42,308 nucleotides of DNA from Opitutales bacterium (GTDB lineage Bacteria; Verrucomicrobiota; Verrucomicrobiia; Opitutales; UBA2995), in contig JAJDZZ010000060.1 of assembly GCA_022824405.1 (NCBI GenBank), positions 1 through 42,308 on the forward strand, written 5' to 3'. Of the stretch, positions 15,636 through 25,349 are shown one piece after another. Each line of letters starts with the position of its first letter. Position 1 is the stretch's first letter. A program made the translations under genes and the position numbers. The notes under the pieces were generated by a model, which was not told the origin of the DNA, searched no databases, and saw nothing but the letters and a program-made list of their open reading frames with translations.

Positions 15636-18440
15636 TCAATACACATATGTAAATTCGTTTGAATTGAATACCACCAGACAGAGGTCGGCCAAGGCCCGCG
15701 TTTTGGCGTCCACGTCCGCCAGACCCGGATCCTGCAAATAATCATCGTAGCCAAAGAGAACCTCCGTAAAAGAAAACTCCTCCCCGCTCATTTCTTCCAC
15801 TGCCGTTCGCACGACTTCTCGCTCAAATTCCCTGGGAGGAAATTCACGGCCTTGGTGGTAACTTTCCATTTCTTTCCAATGATCCAGACTGAGGCCCAAT
15901 TCCTGACGGTCGGGTTTTCTCCCATAGGCCCGCCTAAAGAGATCTTCAACCACCCGCTTGCGACTTTTGTTCTTCTCCAGCAAATCATTGGCTGTTCCAA
16001 TCGAGCGGTAAAGGGTGTCCTCACCGTTAAATAAACTGAAGACCTGGGGGGTTACGGTGGAAGATTGCCGAGCCTCACAGGATTCATCCGGACTCGGTTG
16101 GTTGAATACCTCCAAAAAAGGATTTCTTAAACCGCGAATTTTTTTGGCGTAAACGGAACGGCGGTTGCGTTCCTCAGGTGTCCGGGCCGGCTCATAGGAA
16201 GCGGCAAAAGAGCCCATGACCTGCCGCGGTTGAGTGGCTACGTCGCGATTGATTTCCGGCAAGGCGGGCAATCCGCCGATGCTTTCACTAAGCTCACCGG
16301 AGACGTAAAGCATACTATCCCGGATTTCCTCGGCGCTCAACCGCCTCGGCTTGAATACGGCGTAGGATTTCCCCAACGGATCCTTTTCCGCCAACCGTTC
16401 GCGGTGTTTGTATTCGGTAGAGCGCCGGTAGGTCTCGGATGACATGATCAACCTATGCATTGCTTTGACCGACCAACCGGACTCGATGAAACGCTTGGCC
16501 AGAAAATCCAAGAGTTCAGGGTGACTGGGCTTGCCTCCCATGGCGCCGAAATTATTGGGGGTATCCACAATTCCCTGACCAAAGTGGTAATGCCAGATGC
16601 GGTTGACCATCGATCGGGGAACGAGAGAATTTTTCGGGCTGGCCAGCCATTTTGCGAAAGCCAGACGGCGACCCTCCGGGGTTTCCGGTATGCGGTTGAA
16701 TGCGTTGGCCTCCAACCTGTCATTCGAGTCGGGCAAAGCACTGAGCACACCAGGGGTCACCTCCTCGGCATAGCCAAAAGGATCCCCGCCGGTGAGAATG
16801 TGGGTTTTGCTCCGGTCTCCCTCCGCCATGGGATCGACCGGCATGGTCAACATGCTCCCGGACCGCTGGGGATTCTCGGGCGAGAGCCCACTGTAAACCG
16901 ACAATGCGAAGGGCTTGAATTTGTTCATTTCGAACTCCGTCCGGTTCACATTCTTTGTGCCCACTTTTCTGATCCCGATTTCTTCGAGGGTCAGGCCGAT
17001 GTTGCGTGGCAGTTGGTCTTCCGGCACACCCTGTTCCAACAATTTCTTACGGCTTGCAAACTCGTAGCCGTTCTCCTTGCACCAGGCTTTCAAGGCCTCG
17101 GTCGACTTTTGATTGAGCCGGTACCACATCTCCTGGAAATATTGCAACCGCTTTTCCATGACGACCTTCTCCTCCACCCCCACCAAGTTTTCATTTTCCT
17201 GAAAGGGAACCTCGCGGTCGGCAAAGTGCGTTGTGGCAAAAACCGCCTGGATGCGATAATAGTCCCGGGTCGGAATAGGGTCGAATTTGTGGTCGTGACA
17301 CCGGGCGCATTGCAGGGGATGCGATAGAAATACCTGACCCACACTGTCGGTCACGTCGTCGAGATACTGTTGGCGCGTAATCCGCGCCACCGACATGCTG
17401 GTGTGCTCCCAGGGCCCCATGCGTAAGAATCCCGTGGCCAGCAGAGCTTCGGGATTTTCAGGGTCCCATTCATCCCCGGCCACCTGCTCCACAATGAATC
17501 GGTCGAACGGTTTATCCCGGTTGAAGGAGCGAATCACATAGTCCCGGTAGCGCCAGGCGCTGGGCCGCTCGTAGTCATTGGAAAACCCGGCGGAATCGGC
17601 GTAACGGACCACGTCGAGCCAATGCCTGCCCCATTGCTCCCCGTAACGCGGATCCTCCAGCAAACGATCCACCACTTTTTGGAAGGCCCTGTCATTGGGG
17701 CTGGGATCCTCCACAAAGGCCTCTACCTCTTCCGGCCTCGGCGGTAAACCGATCAAATCGAAGCTGGCGCGGCGTATCAAGGTCCGGCGATCGGCCAAAT
17801 GCCCCGGTTCGAGCCCAATATCGTAAAGCTTTCGGTCGATAAAGGCGTCGACCGGATGTGCCTTCCCTGACTGGGATGGAACCTCGGGCTCCACCACCGG
17901 TTGGTAGGCCCACAGATCCTCTTCTTCATACCGGCGGTAAGTCCAATCGTCATCCAATCCCCCACTGGTTTGAACCACCACTCCCTCGGCATAACGTTCC
18001 TCTATGACCTCGATATCCTCATCCGAAACCCAGGGCGCACCCGCATTGATCCAGTCGCGGATCGACCAGGTCTGCTCCTCCGTCAACCGGTCCGCTTCCT
18101 TGGGCGGCATTTCGTAGTCCTCATCCGTCCAGGTCGTGGCGATATACATCAAGCTCCCCGCCGCATTGCCTGGAACCAGGACGTCATCGGAGGATTCCCC
18201 ACCCAAGAGCATGTCCTCACGGTTGGTCAGAACGAGGTCCCCTTCCAGGTCTTCGTCGTTATGACAGGAGAAACACTTCTGGGCCAGCAACGGCTTGACC
18301 TTCAGGGCAAATAGCTTCTCACCCTCCGTGTAGTCCTCCTGAGCGTTCAAGACAGACCCAACCATCCCCAAAACCATGGCCATTGCGGCAATACGCCGGG
18401 CCACCGTGGAAACTTTCAAGACTGCGGGCAACGAATCCAT
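15636..18440 (-). CDS. Planctomycete-type cytochrome c / DUF1549 / DUF1553 protein
   Basis: Large exported protein of 934 residues. An N-terminal hydrophobic signal (about 15-33) is followed by a single haem-binding motif CFSCH (Cys56, Cys59, His60) in a PSCyt1 domain. DUF1549 covers about 195-400 (HPVDAFIDRKL, RRASFDLIGLPP, WGRHWLDVVRYADSAGF, CARCHDHKFDPI). DUF1553 covers about 590-900 (RLAFAKWLASPKNSLVPRSMV, RRLSAEEIRDSMLYVSGEL, LFRRAYGRKPD). CARCHDHKF holds a second CxxCH. Function is unproven; a role in oxidative handling of extracellular polysaccharide is often proposed. It precedes the DUF1501 gene and follows a sulfatase on the same strand after a 476-base gap that must hold its promoter. 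Confidence 0.94.
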   Translation of the reverse strand: MDSLPAVLKVSTVARRIAAMAMVLGMVGSVLNAQEDYTEGEKLFALKVKPLLAQKCFSCHNDEDLEGDLVLTNREDMLLGGESSDDVLVPGNAAGSLMYIATTWTDEDYEMPPKEADRLTEEQTWSIRDWINAGAPWVSDEDIEVIEERYAEGVVVQTSGGLDDDWTYRRYEEEDLWAYQPVVEPEVPSQSGKAHPVDAFIDRKLYDIGLEPGHLADRRTLIRRASFDLIGLPPRPEEVEAFVEDPSPNDRAFQKVVDRLLEDPRYGEQWGRHWLDVVRYADSAGFSNDYERPSAWRYRDYVIRSFNRDKPFDRFIVEQVAGDEWDPENPEALLATGFLRMGPWEHTSMSVARITRQQYLDDVTDSVGQVFLSHPLQCARCHDHKFDPIPTRDYYRIQAVFATTHFADREVPFQENENLVGVEEKVVMEKRLQYFQEMWYRLNQKSTEALKAWCKENGYEFASRKKLLEQGVPEDQLPRNIGLTLEEIGIRKVGTKNVNRTEFEMNKFKPFALSVYSGLSPENPQRSGSMLTMPVDPMAEGDRSKTHILTGGDPFGYAEEVTPGVLSALPDSNDRLEANAFNRIPETPEGRRLAFAKWLASPKNSLVPRSMVNRIWHYHFGQGIVDTPNNFGAMGGKPSHPELLDFLAKRFIESGWSVKAMHRLIMSSETYRRSTEYKHRERLAEKDPLGKSYAVFKPRRLSAEEIRDSMLYVSGELSESIGGLPALPEINRDVATQPRQVMGSFAASYEPARTPEERNRRSVYAKKIRGLRNPFLEVFNQPSPDESCEARQSSTVTPQVFSLFNGEDTLYRSIGTANDLLEKNKSRKRVVEDLFRRAYGRKPDRQELGLSLDHWKEMESYHQGREFPPREFEREVVRTAVEEMSGEEFSFTEVLFGYDDYLQDPGLADVDAKTRALADLCLVVFNSNEFTYVY

Positions 18441-18600
18441 ACGAAGGTAAAGCTATTTTTATGGTTATAAACCGTCCAATTAAGGTTAACACATTAAACG
18501 GATTTTTCCACTAAAATGATTGGAAGAACCTTAAGGCACTTCCAAAGGTTTTACCTATTGCACGGAGAAACAAACTAGGAAATGCCCGTCCCGGGGCCAT

Positions 18601-18781
18601 TTCATGTAACCGTGGGTCGCAAAGCTCGCCAAGAACGCATTGGGGAAGAGAATAGCCACAGGGGACTCAGAGAGCACAGAGAGATCACGACCAAGATTGC
18701 GATTACGATAATCCTTTGTGCCTCAGTGTCTTTTCATTCCTAATTCCTAATTCTTAATTCTTAATTGGCGCCATCGGCGCC
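18601..18781. repeat. Intergenic mosaic repeat block (gap 18441-18916)
   Basis: Contains GTCGCAAAGCTCGCCAAGAACGC, GACTCAGAGAGCACAGAGAG, a diverged CGATTACGAT run, CCTTTGTGCCTCAGTGTC, an ATTCCTA/ATTCTTA array (18736-18766) and the hairpin GGCGCC-ATC-GGCGCC (18767-18781). Bases 18441-18600 are AT-rich and should hold the promoter of the minus-strand cytochrome-c gene; no convincing -35/-10 pair could be fixed. Confidence 0.78.
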
Positions 18782-18810
18782 TTTCCGCATCCAGATCTCA
18801 GGTCGAAAAC

Positions 18811-18864
18811 CTTGCAGATCTTACATGAAATATTAGATTTGCAAGGAACGGATCGAAAGATCCG
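18811..18864 (-). terminator. Possible transcription terminator after the sulfatase gene
   Basis: Two adjacent hairpins lie 3' of the minus-strand sulfatase. CGGATC-GAAA-GATCCG is at 18849-18864. CTTGCAGATCT (18811-18821) pairs with AGATTTGCAAG (18835-18845) with one mismatch. On the minus strand the second stem is followed by GGTTTTC. The stem is not GC-rich, so termination is only a possibility. Confidence 0.35.
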
Positions 18865-18916
18865 GCTATATTTTGGGTTGCCAACGGATTAAAAAAATAC
18901 CCGGAAGTAGAGCGGG

Positions 18917-20677
18917 CTAGTCCACGGCTCGGTGGAGCTCGAGCGAGTGCACATCGATCACTCCTTTCCCCGGTATGTCTGTTGCGGCGAGGCGCAGAAT
19001 GGTTCTGCCCTTGGTCAGGCTCAGCGTTCCCAGGGAAAGCGGCTTGAAATCTTTAACAAAATAGTGGGATTCTGCCATCCGCTCCAGGGTCTTATCATAG
19101 AGAGGGGGATCAAAAACCTCAGTTACCTTGGCCTGCGTTCGACCTCCCTTGGCAGTAGACAGCTCGATGCCGGCTCCCTGATTTCCTTCCGCACAGGTAT
19201 AAAAGACGGTCACGTCATAATTTCCGGTGGCGACGACATCGACGTCCCAGGTGATTGAATCATCCAACTGGGTCCAGTGCGTGAAGAAGGAGTTGTTGGG
19301 AGCTTTTGCGCTTCTCCGAATGGAGCCGTGTTCAACCCCATCGCGAGCGGGTAAGGTGGTGGAAGGGCCATAACCAACCGTGAAGGGCCTGTCTTCGTAT
19401 CGCCAAAACTCCTTTTGCATGATTTTGTTGTGTTCTTCCGCCTGACGACGCAAATCAGCCACCAGTTTCGGGTGCTCTTTGGCAACATCGTTGCGCTGCC
19501 CTCGATCCGCTTCGATATCGAATAACTTCCCCGCTCCATCCAGGCGGAATCGCTGAGTCCGGACACTGACCTTTTTTCTGTGGACGGAAAACAAGCTGCG
19601 CGGTTTCCAAACGGCATCCTTATCCTTCAGCAATGCTTGCAGGTTCCGACCGTCCAGTGACTTGGGAGTTTGAAATCGGATGCCAGCCAAGCCGGTAAGG
19701 GTCGGTAGAAGATCGATGGCTCCCGTCACTTCCCTGGTGCTTCTTCCGGCCGGGATGCGGCCGGGCCATCGAATAAAAAATGGAGAGCGCAAGCCCCCTT
19801 CATCAATGGTTCCCTTCCGACCCTTCATACCACCGTTCCAGCGGTAGGAATTCGGACCGTTATCGGAAAAGTAAACCACTATGGTGTCATCCTTGAGACC
19901 CAGTTCATCCAAGGTTTTCAAGACGCGTCCAACGTTCCAATCAATGTTCTCACACATGGCGAGCGCCGCTCGGGTCATCATCACGTCCTCCTGTTTCGGA
20001 TCCCGGTAGCGCATCTCGGGATCTTCTCCCGCAAACTTCCCATAGTATTCATCCGAGATCATCATGGGCGAATGAGGCGTATTGTAGGGGAGGTAACAAA
20101 AAAACGGTCTCTCCCTGTTCATCTCGATAAATTCGATGGCCCTATCGGTAAAGTCATCCACCACGTAGCCGTTGCCACGCACCTTCTTTCCGTTGTGATC
20201 GAGAGGCGGACTAAAATAGTGGCCCCAATGCCCGGAGGTGAATCCGTAGAATTCATCAAAGCCACGGTAGTTCGGATGGTAAGGAGGCTGTGTGCCATTG
20301 TGCCATTTGCCAAAGGCCCCGGTGGCATAGCCATTGGCCTGGAACACCTCGGCAATAGTGGTTTCATCCGGATTCAATCTTCCCTGCCCTCGACTTACTC
20401 CACTCACCCCGGTCCGGGGATAGTAACGACCGGTCAGGAACTCGGCGCGGGTCGGAGCACAGACCGCGCACACATAGAAATTGTCGAGCGTCGTCCCTTC
20501 CCGAGCCAATGAGTCGATATTCGGGGTTTCGAGATTTTTATTGCCGGAAATGCTCAAATCTCCCCAACCCTGGTCGTCGGTCAAAAAAACCACCACATTG
20601 GGTTGGCCAGCCCAACTGCCGATCAGCCAACCAAAGAATGAACAAAAAAGATAAAGGGCCGGGAAAATTTTTTTCAT
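18917..20677 (-). CDS. Type I sulfatase with C-terminal carbohydrate-binding-like domain, exported
   Basis: Formylglycine sulfatase of 586 residues. Signal peptide spans residues 1-23. The metal-site Asp pair is at 34-35 (TDDQGWGD), the activation motif CAPTR has Cys73, and AFGKWHNG and YFSDNGP supply active-site residues. The catalytic part ends near residue 430 after LFDIEADRGQRNDVAKEHP. About 150 further residues (SFFTHWTQLDDSITWDVDV ... KGVIDVHSLELHRAVD) resemble an all-beta carbohydrate-binding domain and are absent from the other three sulfatases here. It is divergent from the ABC-transporter operon with 194 bases between starts, so the two could share regulation. Confidence 0.93.
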   Translation of the reverse strand: MKKIFPALYLFCSFFGWLIGSWAGQPNVVVFLTDDQGWGDLSISGNKNLETPNIDSLAREGTTLDNFYVCAVCAPTRAEFLTGRYYPRTGVSGVSRGQGRLNPDETTIAEVFQANGYATGAFGKWHNGTQPPYHPNYRGFDEFYGFTSGHWGHYFSPPLDHNGKKVRGNGYVVDDFTDRAIEFIEMNRERPFFCYLPYNTPHSPMMISDEYYGKFAGEDPEMRYRDPKQEDVMMTRAALAMCENIDWNVGRVLKTLDELGLKDDTIVVYFSDNGPNSYRWNGGMKGRKGTIDEGGLRSPFFIRWPGRIPAGRSTREVTGAIDLLPTLTGLAGIRFQTPKSLDGRNLQALLKDKDAVWKPRSLFSVHRKKVSVRTQRFRLDGAGKLFDIEADRGQRNDVAKEHPKLVADLRRQAEEHNKIMQKEFWRYEDRPFTVGYGPSTTLPARDGVEHGSIRRSAKAPNNSFFTHWTQLDDSITWDVDVVATGNYDVTVFYTCAEGNQGAGIELSTAKGGRTQAKVTEVFDPPLYDKTLERMAESHYFVKDFKPLSLGTLSLTKGRTILRLAATDIPGKGVIDVHSLELHRAVD

Positions 20678-20852
20678 GTAAAACGTTCAGGAAGTAATGC
20701 TCCTGAGCCTTACAAACTCCAACCTGGAATTCAAACTTTGAAGTTACTTCTCCTGGTTAACGGTATCGTTGAACGTATCCAGGGGATAGGAATTGCTCAC
20801 CACGGTCCTTTTCCCAAGAGATTGACACTGTTGAAGGTTTAGACATCCTTTC

Positions 20853-20862
20853 CAAACGTTTG
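20853..20862. promoter_or_regulatory. Candidate LacI-type operator (CAAACGTTTG)
   Basis: A perfect 10-bp palindrome centred on CG, ending nine bases before the ATG of the sugar ABC ATPase gene. Its form (AAACGTTT core) resembles LacI/GalR-family operators. A related half-like AAAACGTT lies at about 20682-20689 next to the divergent sulfatase start. No LacI-family regulator is encoded in the window. Position overlapping the ribosome-binding region would suit repression. Confidence 0.35.
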
Positions 20863-20871
20863 AAAGCCAGT

Positions 20872-22383
20872 ATGCCTCCCTTTATTCGGGTCAGCGGTTT
20901 GAGCAAATCGTATGGAGGAGTGCATGCCTTGAAAAGGGTTTGCATGGACATTGCCAAAGGGGAGATTCACGCCTTGTGCGGGGAGAATGGCGCCGGTAAA
21001 TCTACCCTCATCAAATCCCTCACCGGCGTCGTTATTCCCGAGGAAGGGACTATCTCCATCGACGGCAAACCCCTCCCACCGGGAAACGTCCAGGCATCCG
21101 AAGCGGCCGGGATTGCCGTCATACACCAGGAATCCACCGCTTTTCCAAGTCTCAATACCCTGGACAATATCTTCGTCGGTCGAGAGCCCTTTACGGCGGG
21201 CGGCCTGTTCCTGGACAAGGCACGCATGCGGGGTGAAGCCACAAAAATGTTAAAAAGGCTCGGACAAAATTTCGATATCGATTGCCCCGTCATTGAACTT
21301 TCCGTTGCCCAACGACAAATGGTCGCCATGGCTCGCGCCTTGTCTCAAAAATGCGAGTTCCTCATTCTGGACGAACCCACCGCTTCCCTTTCCGCCAAGG
21401 AGACGGATTCACTTTTGGCCATCGTCCGTCAACTTCGCAATGAGGGGGTCACCATCCTTTACGTCAGCCATCGTCTGGAGGAGATTTTCGAAATCGCCGA
21501 CAGGGTCACCGTTTTGCGAGATGGGGAACGCGTCGACACGCAATCGGTGGCGAATCTGAACCGGAGCGCCCTTATTTTCCTGATGGTCGGCCGGGAGTTG
21601 GAGGAACTCACTCAGCGCCATGAACATGCGGGTGAACCGGGCGAAGTCAGACTGGAGGTCCTCGGTCTCACCAACCCCGGAGTTTTTGAAAACATCGATC
21701 TCAGGATTCAGGCCGGCGAAATTGTAGGTCTTGCCGGCTTGGTCGGCGCGGGCCGCAGTGAGATTGCCCGTGCCATCTTTGGTCTCGACCGCTATTCCAA
21801 GGGCAAAGTGAAGGTGAACGGGCAAATGCTTACCGGCGGTAGCGTTAAACAAGCCATGTCCGCCGGTCTGTCTCTTGTCCCGGAAGACCGTCAACACGAA
21901 GGATTGATTCTCCCCATGTCTGTCGGGGCCAACCTGTCCATGGCCGTCCTCGGCAAGCTGACAAACCGCGGCCTCGTGGACCCTCGCCTCGAACGGGACT
22001 TGGTGGAGAAGCTCATGTCGGATCTTCTCATAAAAGCCGCCAGCCAGGAATTCCCGGCTGAAACCCTGAGTGGAGGTAATCAGCAAAAACTCGTCATCGG
22101 CAAATGGATCGCCGCCAAACCGCAGGTTCTCATTCTGGATGAACCCACCCGAGGTGTGGATATCGCGGCCAAGGCCCAGGTTCATCGCCTCATTCGGAAC
22201 CTCGCATCGAAGGGCTTGGCCACCCTAATCATTTCTTCGGATATGAACGAGGTCCTGTCCATCAGCGATCGCATTATCGTCATGCGGGAAGGACGTATAT
22301 CGGGCGAAATCCGAGGGCGCGAAGCTACCCGGGAATTGGTTCTCGATCTCGCCCTTCCGCAGGAAAAGGAGGTCTTGGCATGA
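20872..22383 (+). CDS. Sugar ABC transporter ATP-binding protein (RbsA/MglA family)
   Basis: Cytoplasmic ATPase of 503 residues with two fused nucleotide-binding domains. Domain 1 has Walker A CGENGAGKST (about 37-45), signature LSVAQRQMVAMARAL (lacking the usual SGG) and Walker B LILDEPTASLS. Domain 2 has a degenerate Walker A GLVGAGRSE, an intact signature LSGGNQQKLV and Walker B LILDEPTRGVD. This asymmetry is normal for monosaccharide importers. The ATG at 20872 is preferred over a TTG at 20860 because the family starts there. Its stop overlaps the next start (ATGA at 22380-22383). Gene order ATPase-permease-permease-binding protein matches lsrACDB. Confidence 0.93.
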   Translation: MPPFIRVSGLSKSYGGVHALKRVCMDIAKGEIHALCGENGAGKSTLIKSLTGVVIPEEGTISIDGKPLPPGNVQASEAAGIAVIHQESTAFPSLNTLDNIFVGREPFTAGGLFLDKARMRGEATKMLKRLGQNFDIDCPVIELSVAQRQMVAMARALSQKCEFLILDEPTASLSAKETDSLLAIVRQLRNEGVTILYVSHRLEEIFEIADRVTVLRDGERVDTQSVANLNRSALIFLMVGRELEELTQRHEHAGEPGEVRLEVLGLTNPGVFENIDLRIQAGEIVGLAGLVGAGRSEIARAIFGLDRYSKGKVKVNGQMLTGGSVKQAMSAGLSLVPEDRQHEGLILPMSVGANLSMAVLGKLTNRGLVDPRLERDLVEKLMSDLLIKAASQEFPAETLSGGNQQKLVIGKWIAAKPQVLILDEPTRGVDIAAKAQVHRLIRNLASKGLATLIISSDMNEVLSISDRIIVMREGRISGEIRGREATRELVLDLALPQEKEVLA

Positions 22384-23360
22384 ACTTCATGAGTCGTCTC
22401 CTGCGGCAAAGGGAATACGGACTTACCGCCGTTATCCTGATCATAGGCGCATCTGTCGCATTCATCGACACCGGATTTCTCGCTGCCGGAAATCTCAAGG
22501 ACCTGATCATCCGCTGCGCCCCGACCGCTATTGTTGCCTGCGGTGTCATGCTCGTGGTCCTCACCGGTGAAATCGATATTTCGGTCGGGTCACTCATGGC
22601 ATTGCTCGCTGCATTGATGGGGATGATGATTTCAGAGACTCGCATGGAAATCTCCATGTGGCTCGGCCTTCCCGCTACCCTGTTGCTGGGCACGCTTGTC
22701 GGGGCATTCACGGGAGCGCTCGTCACCCTTGGCAAGGTCCCGTCGATCATTGTCACTCTCGGACTGTTAACTGCCTTACGCGGCCTGACCACCTTGATCA
22801 TGGGCGGGAACAATATTGACGGTCTACCCGATGGGCTGGGGCAAATGACCAAATACGGCGTCTTGGGAATGCCCATCAGCGTCTGGACCGCGATTGCGGT
22901 CATCATCGTCACGGGCGTAATCATTACCAAAACGGCGCTGGGTCGGCGGCTGTTTGCCGTTGGGAGCAGTCGGTATTCTGCTAAAATGGTCGGCCTCAAT
23001 GAAACCCGGTTGAAACTCTTTGCTTTCGCCTACACCGGTTTCCTGACCGGGCTGGCTACGGTGGTGGACGTTCCCAGGCTCCCCAAAATCGAAGCGGGCA
23101 TCGGAATTGGATTCGAACTTCTGGTCATCACCTGTGTGGTTGTGGGAGGTGTCTCCATTTCCGGAGGCCGGGGCAAGCTTCGGGGTGTCCTACTGGCCGT
23201 CCTGTTGATGACCATGATCCGACCGGCATTGACGTTTATGGATGTAGGCGAATCCGGCGAAAAATGGACGCGCGCCATTCAGGGAATGTTCATTCTGCTC
23301 GCAGTCATTACCGACAGCATCGTCCAACGCCGCAGGAAAAGGAGGCTTCATGACCTTTAA
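22380..23360 (+). CDS. Sugar ABC transporter permease (RbsC-like)
   Basis: Inner-membrane permease of 326 residues in the BPD_transp_2 family, with about eight to ten hydrophobic helices. Typical segments are VVLTGEIDISVGSLMALLAAL, GALVTLGKVPSIIVTLGLLTALRGL and the late loop VVGGVSISGGRGKLRGVLLAVLL, each shortened here. It is translationally coupled to the ATPase by an ATGA overlap and overlaps the second permease by 11 bases. Two non-identical permeases suggest a heterodimeric channel, as in the rhamnose and AI-2 type importers. Confidence 0.92.
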   Translation: MNFMSRLLRQREYGLTAVILIIGASVAFIDTGFLAAGNLKDLIIRCAPTAIVACGVMLVVLTGEIDISVGSLMALLAALMGMMISETRMEISMWLGLPATLLLGTLVGAFTGALVTLGKVPSIIVTLGLLTALRGLTTLIMGGNNIDGLPDGLGQMTKYGVLGMPISVWTAIAVIIVTGVIITKTALGRRLFAVGSSRYSAKMVGLNETRLKLFAFAYTGFLTGLATVVDVPRLPKIEAGIGIGFELLVITCVVVGGVSISGGRGKLRGVLLAVLLMTMIRPALTFMDVGESGEKWTRAIQGMFILLAVITDSIVQRRRKRRLHDL

Positions 23361-24309
23361 AGAACGCCTCAGAACATTCCGATGGTGGCACGAACTCGGG
23401 CTGGTGATTCTCATCATCGGCCTGCTCGCAGTGGCTGGAACCCTCATGCCCAGATTCCTGGACCTCAAGAGCCAGCTTCTCCTTTCACGGCACATCTGGG
23501 AGATGGCCATCCTCGCCCTAGCCATAACCCTCATCATCATAACGGGCGGCATCGATCTCAGCGTTGGCGCCGCCATGGGGCTTTGCGCCGTGGCCTTCGG
23601 TATGACCTTTCAATACACCGGCAGCCTCGTTTTGAGCTGCGTCGCGGCTATGCTGACAGGAGGGCTTGGCGGCGCCGTAAATGGCGCCCTCATTTCAAAG
23701 ATCAAGGTTCACCCGTTGATTGTCACCCTCGCCACATATGCCGCATTCCGGGGTATCGCGGAGGGACTGAGCCAGGGCGTTTCCTATTCCCAGTTCGGGG
23801 AGGAATTTTCCCAAATCGCCCGTGGCAAATGGTTCGGCGTCCCCATCCCGGCTTACCTGTTCCTGGCCATGGCTGTCGCCTGCGCCGTTTTTCTCAGTAA
23901 AACACCTACGGGCCGTTTTATCTATGCCATTGGTCACAATGAAAAGGCCGCCCGGTTCTCCGGTATCGATGTCGACCGCATCAAGTTCTGGCTCTACGCC
24001 AGTTCCGGAATGCTAGCCGGATTGGCCACCCTCGTTTACGTTTCACGTTTCGATACCGCCAAGGCCGATGCCGGCACAGGATTTGAACTCGAAATCATCA
24101 CAGCCGTCGTAGTTGGAGGGACCAGCATTTTCGGCGGAAGAGGGAACATCGCCGGTACCGTCCTGGGACTATTGCTCATTCACGAAACCCGGCTTTTCGT
24201 TGGCCGTTACTGGCAAATGGATGAACTCAAATCCATCATTATTGGAGCATTGCTCATTGCATCGATACTGTTATACCGAATCCTCTCTCCCAAGAAAGGC
24301 CGCGAATGA
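23350..24309 (+). CDS. Sugar ABC transporter permease (RbsC-like, second subunit)
   Basis: Second BPD_transp_2-family permease of 319 residues. It shows the paired family motifs LIIITGGIDLSVGAAMGLCAV, NGALISKIKVHPLIVTLATYA and AVVVGGTSIFGGRGNIAGTVLG. It diverges clearly from the first permease, so it is not a recent duplicate. It overlaps the upstream gene by 11 bases, and its stop overlaps the binding-protein ATG, so all four genes are coupled. Confidence 0.92.
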   Translation: MTFKERLRTFRWWHELGLVILIIGLLAVAGTLMPRFLDLKSQLLLSRHIWEMAILALAITLIIITGGIDLSVGAAMGLCAVAFGMTFQYTGSLVLSCVAAMLTGGLGGAVNGALISKIKVHPLIVTLATYAAFRGIAEGLSQGVSYSQFGEEFSQIARGKWFGVPIPAYLFLAMAVACAVFLSKTPTGRFIYAIGHNEKAARFSGIDVDRIKFWLYASSGMLAGLATLVYVSRFDTAKADAGTGFELEIITAVVVGGTSIFGGRGNIAGTVLGLLLIHETRLFVGRYWQMDELKSIIIGALLIASILLYRILSPKKGRE

Positions 24310-25346
24310 CAACGATTACCCTTATGAAACAGAAACTTCTCATTCTCACCCTGACCGTTGCGGCTATTCTCGCCGGTTGCAGTGGAGACAAGGAAGCGAA
24401 CCCTGATCCAATTCAAGGCCGGGACAATACCGCCAAGACCGTCACGGTAGCCCTTTTGCCCAAGATCAAGGGTATCGCCTATTTCAGTTCCTGTGCAGAA
24501 GGAGCGCGGGAGGCCGCCGACGAGCTGGGAAACATCGAACTCATCTATGACGGACCCACCGATGGCGATCCGAAGAAACAGGCCGAAATGATCGAGAGCT
24601 GGACCGTGGACGGGGTGGACGTCATTGCAGTCAGTCCGAATGCCCCGGATGTGGTTGCCAATGCCATGAGGGAAGCGAGAGCCGAGGGTGTTCAAGTCAT
24701 CACCTGGGATGCGGATGCAGCTGCGGATACCCGGACCTTTTTCGTCAATCAGGCCACTGCACAATCCATTGGAGTGGGCATGGTCAATGCCATGGTTAAC
24801 GATCTCGGCCCGGACACCGAAGGGGACGTCGTCATCGTCAGTTCGGATGCCACCAGCGCGAATCAGAATTCCTGGATCGAGGTCATGAAACCCGCCATCG
24901 AAAACTCCAACCTGAATCTCGCCACCATCAAATATCCGGGAGAGAACGCCAGCCAAGCCCTGGCCGATTCACAGGATGTGATCAAGAAATACCCCAACCT
25001 GAAAGGTCTCTTTGGCATCAGCTCGGTGAGTTTTCCGGGAGCGGCGGAAGCCGTTGAGCAGACCGGCCATTCCGGAAAAATCCTCGTCACGGGCCTGTCC
25101 ACACCGAACGAGATGAAGAAATTCGTCCATTCCGGCACGGTCAGATCCGTCGTCCTCTGGAATACGGTAGATCTGGGTTACCTGACCATTTTCGTGGCCG
25201 AAGCTCTGGCCACGGGAAAACTCAGGGAAGGAGCCACCACCTTTACCGCCGGCCGTCTCGGGGAAAAGGTAATCGCCGGTGACAATGTTCTCCTAGGCGA
25301 CATCCTCGTGTTCACCAAGGACAACATCGACAACTACGATTTCTAA
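24306..25346 (+). CDS. Sugar ABC transporter substrate-binding lipoprotein (RhaS/LsrB-like)
   Basis: Periplasmic-side binding protein of 346 residues, type I fold. It has a clear lipobox (ILAGC) near residue 25, so it would be lipid-anchored. Mature segments AYFSSCAEGAREAADELG, ELIYDGPTDGDPKKQAEMI, VDVIAVSPNAPD, WDADA, TSANQNSWIEVMK, LVTGLSTPNEMKKFV and the tail FTAGRLGEKV...LGDILVFTKDNIDNYDF resemble the rhamnose and autoinducer-2 binding proteins. GAAAGG six bases before the ATG at 24306 supports this start; an internal ATG at 24324 is less likely. Cargo is probably a monosaccharide such as a 6-deoxyhexose; this is inference. Confidence 0.92.
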   Translation: MTTITLMKQKLLILTLTVAAILAGCSGDKEANPDPIQGRDNTAKTVTVALLPKIKGIAYFSSCAEGAREAADELGNIELIYDGPTDGDPKKQAEMIESWTVDGVDVIAVSPNAPDVVANAMREARAEGVQVITWDADAAADTRTFFVNQATAQSIGVGMVNAMVNDLGPDTEGDVVIVSSDATSANQNSWIEVMKPAIENSNLNLATIKYPGENASQALADSQDVIKKYPNLKGLFGISSVSFPGAAEAVEQTGHSGKILVTGLSTPNEMKKFVHSGTVRSVVLWNTVDLGYLTIFVAEALATGKLREGATTFTAGRLGEKVIAGDNVLLGDILVFTKDNIDNYDF

Positions 25347-25349
25347 AAA

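Noticed and set aside
16455-17327. Long plus-strand open frame inside the cytochrome-c/DUF1549 gene
   Set aside because: Antisense shadow of a confidently recognised gene; the translation shows no family motifs.
20860-20872. TTG start for the ABC ATPase
   Set aside because: Adds four residues not expected in the family; ATG at 20872 is a better start.
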